6,396 nucleotides of DNA from Acidobacteriota bacterium (GTDB lineage Bacteria; Acidobacteriota; Blastocatellia; Pyrinomonadales; Pyrinomonadaceae), in assembly GCA_020199975.1 (NCBI GenBank), contig JAIVJP010000402.1, positions 1-6,396 of the forward strand, given 5' to 3'. Below are positions 1 through 3,081 of the stretch, in pieces; position 1 is the first letter of the stretch, and the number at the start of each line of letters is the position of its first letter. The position numbers and the translations under genes are program-made. Below the pieces are notes generated by a model, which did not search any database, had not been told where the DNA came from, and was given only the letters and a program-made list of their open reading frames with translations.

Positions 1-765
1 CTGCAGTATCGCCGCCGTGCGCTCAAGGCCCATTCCCGTGTCCACCGAGGGCTTCGGCAGCGGCTCGAGCTTGTACTTACCCGGCTCCTCTTCGACGCGG
101 TTGTATTGCATGAAGACCAGATTCCAGATCTCCACGGTTGTGTCGCCCGGTCCGTTCACCAGGTCGGCGCGATTGAACTCGGGATCCTCCGGATGCTCAC
201 CGAGGTAGTAGTTGATTTCTGAATTGGGTCCGCAGGGTCCGGTCTCGGCCATCTGCCAAAAGTTATCCTTGCGGCCAAAACGAAGAACGCGTTCAGGTCT
301 GGCGCCGACTTCTATCCACAACGCCGCAGCTTCCTCATCAGCGGGCACCTCATCGTCGCCACCGAAAACTGTGAACCAGAGACGCTCAGGATCAAGACCG
401 AGCTTGCCGTCTTCACGGCTGCCGGTGAGGAAATCCCACGCATACTGAATCGCTTCGCGCTTGAAGTAATCGCCAAACGAAAAATTACCCAGCATCTCGA
501 AAAACGTTTGATGTCGCGCCGTCTTCCCTACTTCATCAAGATCGTTATGCTTGCCGCCCGCGCGCACGCATTTTTGCGAGGAGCAAGCACGTACGTACTC
601 GCGTTTCTCCAGCCCGAGAAAGACGTCCTTGAACTGATTCATACCGGCGTTGGTAAACAATAGCGTCGGGTCGTTGGCAGGCAACAAGGGCGACGAGCGT
701 ACGCGTGTGTGCTCGTTGCGCTCGAAATAGCTTAGAAAAGTTTCGCGAATTTCGTTTCCAGTCAT
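1..765 (-). CDS. alaS: Alanyl-tRNA synthetase, N-terminal catalytic part (cut by window edge)
   Basis: This is the cytoplasmic class II enzyme that activates alanine with ATP and charges tRNA-Ala. The 255 visible residues are the aminoacylation core. The stretch NDPTLLFTNAGMNQFKDVFLG (about 31-51) is an AlaS signature. Further diagnostic pieces are KCVRAGGKHNDL (65-76), RHQTFFEMLGNFSFGDYFK (84-102, motif 2 region), GPCGPNSEI, and PKPSVDTGMGLER ending at residue 249 (motif 3). The editing, tRNA-binding and C-Ala regions lie beyond base 1. The start at 765 (MTGNEIRETF) fits the usual short N-terminus of the family. No clear Shine-Dalgarno lies upstream of it. The first accessory gene is divergent, and recX lies about 5 kb upstream on the same strand. 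Identification is very secure; only the exact start is slightly open. Confidence 0.97.
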   Translation of the reverse strand, partial: MTGNEIRETFLSYFERNEHTRVRSSPLLPANDPTLLFTNAGMNQFKDVFLGLEKREYVRACSSQKCVRAGGKHNDLDEVGKTARHQTFFEMLGNFSFGDYFKREAIQYAWDFLTGSREDGKLGLDPERLWFTVFGGDDEVPADEEAAALWIEVGARPERVLRFGRKDNFWQMAETGPCGPNSEINYYLGEHPEDPEFNRADLVNGPGDTTVEIWNLVFMQYNRVEEEPGKYKLEPLPKPSVDTGMGLERTAAILQ

Positions 766-957
766 AATTGTTTGGTCGGCACTTTGTTTGTCGGGCCGAA
801 TTGCAATCTACGGCAAGCGACAATTGGATAACCGACAACTGAATATCGGTGAAAATGAAAGTTTAGCACGCGTTTGTTGAGCTTGCGAAATAGGGGGTTT
901 GCATGAGTTGAGGCGGATTGAATTCTACGGTGGCGAAGAGAGCTATAGAAGAAGCTT

Positions 958-996
958 GCTGTGCTCTGTTTGCTGTACTCTGTTTGCTGTGCTCTT
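958..996. repeat. 14-nt minisatellite, 2.8 copies
   Basis: The unit GCTGTGCTCTGTTT occurs at 958-971, again with one change (GCTGTACTCTGTTT) at 972-985, and partially (GCTGTGCTCTT) at 986-996. The last partial copy runs into the -35 element at 995. A unit of 14 is not a multiple of three, and no credible gene covers the array, so it is non-coding. Copy-number change by slippage would alter only the DNA upstream of the promoter. Confidence 0.85.
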
Positions 997-1023
997 GACT
1001 TCCCTCATGCCCAGTCGTATAAA
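995..1023 (+). promoter_or_regulatory. Sigma-70-type promoter for the AraC-type gene
   Basis: TTGACT (995-1000) and TATAAA (1018-1023) are separated by exactly 17 bases. Each hexamer matches five of six consensus positions. Transcription should start near 1030, giving a leader of about 170 bases before the regulator gene. It is the best promoter match I found in the window. The -35 box overlaps the end of the 14-nt repeat array. Confidence 0.65.
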
Positions 1024-1062
1024 GCCCTCTATTCAAAGGCTCTTCTGCCGACGTCAAGTGAT

Positions 1063-1077
1063 GTCCTCGCAATCAGC
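1063..1077 (+). repeat. Split motif copy 1 (GTCCTC-GCAATCAGC), candidate operator
   Basis: GTCCTC followed directly by GCAATCAGC lies in the leader of the AraC-type gene, just downstream of its promoter. The same two blocks recur at 1649-1665 with two extra bases between them, and TCCTCGCA recurs at 2766-2773. The shared sequence is seen directly; the operator role is inference. Confidence 0.4.
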
Positions 1078-1094
1078 CTAAGATTTTCACTGAC

Positions 1095-1120
1095 GGTTGA
1101 GACCTCATGAATCCTCAACC
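1095..1120 (+). other. Leader stem-loop with CCTCATG in the loop
   Basis: GGTTGAG (1095-1101) is perfectly complementary to CTCAACC (1114-1120), with a 12-base loop containing CCTCATG. It lies in the presumed 5' untranslated region of the AraC-type gene and has no T-tract, so it is not a terminator. It could be an operator palindrome or an RNA hairpin affecting translation. The stem is short enough that chance is possible. Confidence 0.35.
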
Positions 1121-1203
1121 AAAGAAATCATACCTGCACAATTACTTAGTCGCGGCTGCTATTGTTCGCGGGTCGCGATGTTGTGCGCCACCAGAAACCT
1201 CTC

Positions 1204-1560
1204 ATGGACAGAAGAGTGCAAATTGTTAGTTCGGCTCTCGAAACAGACTTTCGACGAGCTTGGGACATCGTCCAGTTGGGCCGGCTGGTAAACCTCTCAG
1301 GCTCGCGGCTTCGTCACTTGTTCAAAGCAGAAATGGACCAGACGCCTACGCAATATCTCAGAGTTATCAGAATGAGGGAAGCTGCGACACTGCTACGAAC
1401 TACTTTTCTAAGTGTTAAGGAAATTATGAATCGAGTGGGTATTTCGAATGAGAGTCATTTTGTCCATGAGTTTAAGAAGGCCCACGGCTTAGCGCCGTCA
1501 AAGTATCGAAGTGCGCTAACAGTCACCGCTGCGGTGGAATCAGGATCTATGAACGAATAA
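1204..1560 (+). CDS. Minimal AraC-family DNA-binding regulator
   Basis: The 118-residue protein consists almost only of the AraC/XylS double helix-turn-helix domain. The first HTH spans about 20-42 (WDIVQLGRLVNLSGSRLRHLFK). TPTQYLRVIRMREAATLLR (47-65) forms the linker helix. The second HTH and C-terminal signature cover 68-102 (LSVKEIMNRVGISNESHFVHEFKK, then GLAPSKYR). No ligand-binding or dimerisation domain is present, whereas classical AraC proteins reach about 290 residues. It may therefore bind DNA constitutively or work with a partner. I chose ATG 1204 because the family-like sequence begins at MDRRVQ. The frame stays open back to 1150, and a TTG at 1162 would add 14 residues with no better ribosome-binding site. 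A strong promoter lies upstream, and two possible targets follow on the same strand. The family call is secure; the regulated genes are not known. Confidence 0.85.
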   Translation: MDRRVQIVSSALETDFRRAWDIVQLGRLVNLSGSRLRHLFKAEMDQTPTQYLRVIRMREAATLLRTTFLSVKEIMNRVGISNESHFVHEFKKAHGLAPSKYRSALTVTAAVESGSMNE

Positions 1561-1638
1561 CCGCTTTCACCAAAGAATAGCCTGCTGAGACAAGAGTTTT
1601 GCGTTGACTAGATCATAATTTTGAAGACAATACGAAAT

Positions 1639-1666
1639 TGCTGATTGAGTCCTCATGCAATCAGCA
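1639..1666 (+). other. Perfect 9-bp hairpin downstream of the AraC-type gene
   Basis: TGCTGATTG (1639-1647) pairs perfectly with CAATCAGCA (1658-1666) around the ten-base loop AGTCCTCATG. It starts 78 bases after the regulator's stop codon and ends 32 bases before the small ORF at 1699. No run of T follows, so intrinsic termination is unlikely. The palindrome could be a regulator-binding site, and its loop and right arm form the second copy of the split motif. Confidence 0.5.
1649..1665 (+). repeat. Split motif copy 2 (GTCCTC-AT-GCAATCAGC)
   Basis: The two blocks GTCCTC and GCAATCAGC match copy 1 (1063-1077) exactly, with AT inserted between them. The copy lies in the gap between the regulator gene and the small ORF/membrane gene. 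Fifteen identical bases shared between two non-coding gaps 570 bases apart is unlikely by chance, so I read it as a candidate regulator site or an old duplication. Confidence 0.4.
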
Positions 1667-1698
1667 CTACTTAGAAAATTCTCTATTGGAGAGTACCT

Positions 1699-1842
1699 AT
1701 GAAGAGCCGTTCCCTCACTAAAACCTTCTGGGCGCACCAAGAATCCCATTCGATTGATAGTTCTTTGAGGTTCCAGCCAACTCGGACAAAGAATAGTCGA
1801 TTTGGACTAGGCTTTGCAGTTGACCGCACCACGAACATCTAG
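1699..1842 (+). CDS. Possible small basic protein (47 residues), unknown
   Basis: ATG 1699 is preceded by GGAGAG (1688-1693) five bases upstream, a fair ribosome-binding site. The frame runs 47 codons (starting MKSRSLTKTFWAHQESHSID and ending VDRTTNI) to TAG at 1840, followed at once by a second in-frame TAG at 1843. The product is basic and rich in Ser, Thr, Arg and Lys. It has no signal peptide or membrane helix, and I recognise no family. It lies 99 bases before the membrane gene. In its favour are the ribosome-binding site and double stop; against it are its length and unremarkable composition. It could be a chance frame or a leader peptide. Confidence 0.3.
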   Translation: MKSRSLTKTFWAHQESHSIDSSLRFQPTRTKNSRFGLGFAVDRTTNI

Positions 1843-1889
1843 TAGGGTCATTTGCATCGGACGACTTTACTAGAACGGCTTTTTCATCG

Positions 1890-1918
1890 TTGACAGTCTT
1901 TAGCGGCGGCCGTAAATG
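1890..1918 (+). promoter_or_regulatory. Weak candidate promoter before the membrane-protein gene
   Basis: A perfect -35 hexamer TTGACA (1890-1895) is followed after 17 bases by TAAATG (1913-1918), a poor -10 (three of six). Transcription would start only a few bases before the AGGAGG site. A second weak pair is TTGACC (1820-1825) with TAGGGT (1843-1848), also spaced by 17. A weak -10 would fit a promoter that needs an activator such as the adjacent AraC-type protein, but this is inference. Confidence 0.25.
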
Positions 1919-1926
1919 TGCAATAC

Positions 1927-1933
1927 AGGAGGT
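1927..1933 (+). promoter_or_regulatory. Shine-Dalgarno AGGAGGT that fixes the start at 1942
   Basis: AGGAGGT is a full match to the anti-Shine-Dalgarno core and ends eight bases before ATG 1942. A GTG at 1918 in the same frame would give a longer protein but has this site inside its coding region, so it is not the start. Confidence 0.85.
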
Positions 1934-1941
1934 CTCTTCTT

Positions 1942-2697
1942 ATGCTAGGTTTATCCCAAATCTGTTCCGAGGAAACCATGCGAGAAAGAGTTAGCTTACT
2001 GGACGGATTTGCACTTCGAACTTCTAATCTCTGGCGCATTGGTTTAGGTTATACGCTGCTCTGGTGGGCCTTACTGCTGTGGGCGAGTTTGGCCCCAGAC
2101 ACATTCTGGCCCACTGGCAACGCAGAGGCTTCAGCCGCTTCACAGGTTATGTGCGCGTGCGCCATCCTTACATGTTTCTTCATCCCTTTCGTGGTTTATT
2201 TTCCAGTCACGCAAACCAAAGCGCATTTGACCCACGTCTCTTCCATTCAATTGTCGTCTTCCGAAACGAATAGGTATTTCAAGCAGGTTGTGGGTTGTTC
2301 TTTCCTAACGTTAATTCCATTGTTGAGCGTTTATGTTTTGTTTGCTCTGATGAGCTGGTTCGGGTTTTTAGCGAAGGACCTCGTCACTCCAATTATATTA
2401 GGACACTCCTTTTTGATTTTTGTCGTGTCATTGACGCTCTTTACATCAACAACGGCAATTGGTTTGGCTATGAGCGGCTCGCGGGTGCTACATCTCATTG
2501 CCACAGCGATTGCAGTTTCGGCAGTAACGCTGCCATTCCTTCTTTCGGAGATGGTGACCGGTACTAGGTTTGAAACCCATCTAGTTAAGTTCGTACAAAC
2601 GCTCGGTGAGTCACCGGCAGTTTCCATTTTTCTGATGCTTTCGGCACTGCTAGTGGGGAGTTTTTTTTCCTGGCTATATGGACGCAAGCAATTGTAA
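1942..2697 (+). CDS. Six-helix integral membrane protein, unknown family
   Basis: I do not recognise this 251-residue protein. After a polar N-terminus (1-30) there are six likely membrane helices: about 31-51, 67-88, 118-144, 148-177, 182-205 and 225-246. The C-terminus is short and basic (GRKQL). The layout resembles ABC-2-type permease subunits, but I see no diagnostic motif, no ATPase gene lies alongside, and no catalytic residues stand out. The start is set by the AGGAGGT site. ATG 1978 (MRERVSLLDGF) also has a GAGG upstream and is a weaker alternative. It lies between the AraC-type gene and the secreted-protein gene on the same strand, with likely terminators behind it, so it is probably its own transcription unit or joined with the small ORF. 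Membrane location is near certain; transport, export or immunity function is only conjecture. Confidence 0.8.
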   Translation: MLGLSQICSEETMRERVSLLDGFALRTSNLWRIGLGYTLLWWALLLWASLAPDTFWPTGNAEASAASQVMCACAILTCFFIPFVVYFPVTQTKAHLTHVSSIQLSSSETNRYFKQVVGCSFLTLIPLLSVYVLFALMSWFGFLAKDLVTPIILGHSFLIFVVSLTLFTSTTAIGLAMSGSRVLHLIATAIAVSAVTLPFLLSEMVTGTRFETHLVKFVQTLGESPAVSIFLMLSALLVGSFFSWLYGRKQL

Positions 2698-2716
2698 AGC
2701 AGACAAGAGCGTTGTG

Positions 2717-2743
2717 CAGCGTGATTCTCTTCACGCCTGTTTT
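2717..2743 (+). terminator. Probable intrinsic terminator after the membrane gene
   Basis: GCGTGA (2719-2724) pairs with TCACGC (2731-2736) around a six-base loop. The stem can extend through CAG/CTG with one bulge. CTGTTTT follows. It lies about 20 bases after the stop codon at 2697, the right place for a terminator, although the T-tract is short. Confidence 0.5.
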
Positions 2744-2767
2744 GATTTAGACAGTAGCCTCAGGATC

Positions 2768-2810
2768 CTCGCAGGTTTCTCATCAAGCCTAGCTTGCGAG
2801 TAACCGTTTT
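2768..2810 (+). terminator. Second hairpin with T-run, possible back-up terminator
   Basis: CTCGCAGGTT (2768-2777) pairs with AGCTTGCGAG (2791-2800), ten pairs of which two are G-U, around a 13-base loop. TTTTT lies at 2806-2810 after a five-base gap. The gap between stem and T-run makes this weaker than a textbook terminator. It could instead be an upstream regulatory hairpin for the next gene, since its left arm overlaps the TCCTCGCA octamer (2766-2773). Confidence 0.35.
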
Positions 2811-2894
2811 TCAGATGCGAACATGTAAAGCAATCTTGGTGGACTCGTAACTGCGAGCGAGAACAATCCACCCGTCCCTAAACCTCACAATCAA

Positions 2895-2899
2895 GGGAG
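2895..2899 (+). promoter_or_regulatory. Shine-Dalgarno for the signal-peptide start at 2907
   Basis: AAGGGAGA (core GGGAG at 2895-2899) lies seven bases before ATG 2907. This is a strong site, whereas no such site precedes GTG 3082, the first start codon of the large body frame. It shows that translation of the original gene began at 2907. Confidence 0.8.
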
Positions 2900-2931
2900 A
2901 AAAATCATGCGTAAACTAGCCGTAGTAGTGC

Positions 2932-2985
2932 TCTCAGCCTTCGTATTCACCGCTCAGATCTCAGCCTTCGTAGTCACCGCTCAGC
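2932..2985 (+). repeat. 27-bp in-frame tandem duplication in the signal peptide
   Basis: Bases 2932-2958 and 2959-2985 match at 25 of 27 positions (differences at 2946/2973 and 2958/2985). The duplication encodes SAFVFTAQI followed by SAFVVTAQH. Each copy holds a hydrophobic stretch and a TAQ cleavage-like end. Removing one copy would leave a signal peptide of ordinary length, so the duplication lengthens the hydrophobic part but keeps the frame. Confidence 0.9.
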
Positions 2986-3051
2986 ACGATAGGAACGTTA
3001 TCGGTCAAAAGCGGCTTACTACCGTTTCGAAAGGCGAAAACAGACAGGAAC

Positions 3052-3071
3052 AGCGACCTACTGCGACCTAC
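3052..3071 (+). repeat. 10-bp tandem duplication that breaks the reading frame
   Basis: AGCGACCTAC (3052-3061) is followed directly by TGCGACCTAC (3062-3071), nine of ten identical. Adding ten bases shifts the frame by +1, exactly the shift between the signal-peptide frame and the body frame. Slippage duplication is the simplest origin; the one mismatch would be a later change or a pre-existing partial repeat. Confidence 0.8.
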
Positions 3072-3081
3072 CGTTCCGAGT

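Larger units (their letters stand above)
766..1203. other. Divergent intergenic region between alaS and the AraC-type gene
   Basis: These 438 bases separate alaS (minus strand) from the regulator gene (plus strand). They hold the alaS leader, a 14-nt minisatellite (958-996), a plus-strand promoter (995-1023), one copy of a split motif (1063-1077) and a 7-bp stem-loop (1095-1120). I looked for a -35/-10 pair for alaS on the minus strand and found none that was convincing. Short open frames here lack ribosome-binding sites and protein-like composition. Confidence 0.6.
2907..3071 (+). pseudogene. Detached 5' end of the secreted-protein gene: signal peptide
   Basis: ATG 2907 with its strong ribosome-binding site opens a frame that encodes a classical Sec signal peptide: MRK, then the hydrophobic run LAVVVLSAFVFTAQ and a repeat SAFVVTAQ. 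Cleavage is likely after VTA (residue 25). The mature start DRNVIGQKRLTTVSKGENRQ follows. After about codon 51 this frame becomes nonsense (proline- and arginine-rich) and stops at 3284. The continuing protein lies one base over, in the frame that runs to 5661. A 10-bp tandem duplication sits exactly at the switch. Deleting one copy gives QEQRPTVPSVSQPQPQLALQ without a break and a total of 914 residues. I therefore read this piece and the 3082-5661 frame as one gene split by a +10 insertion. Confidence 0.75.

Noticed and set aside
545..838. Minus-strand frame of 97 codons overlapping the alaS start
   Set aside because: It lies on the same strand in a different frame over clear AlaS coding sequence and carries no recognisable protein features; it is a shadow.
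899..1081. Plus-strand 60-codon frame with a hydrophobic centre (SLLCSVCCTLFAVLL)
   Set aside because: The hydrophobic run is a by-product of the 14-nt repeats, the start is a TTG with a badly spaced G-run, and the promoter for the next gene lies inside it.
1604..1632. TTGACT at 1604-1609 as a promoter -35 box
   Set aside because: CATAAT is only four bases downstream and TACGAA is 21 bases away; no -10 lies at 16-18 bases.
1918..1941. GTG start at 1918 for the membrane protein
   Set aside because: It would place the AGGAGGT ribosome-binding site inside the coding region; ATG 1942 has ideal spacing to that site.
2838..2872. Inverted repeat GGTGGA/TCCACC with an inner CTCG/CGAG upstream of 2907
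   Set aside because: The arms are six and four bases with a long asymmetric loop and no T-run; this is within what chance produces.
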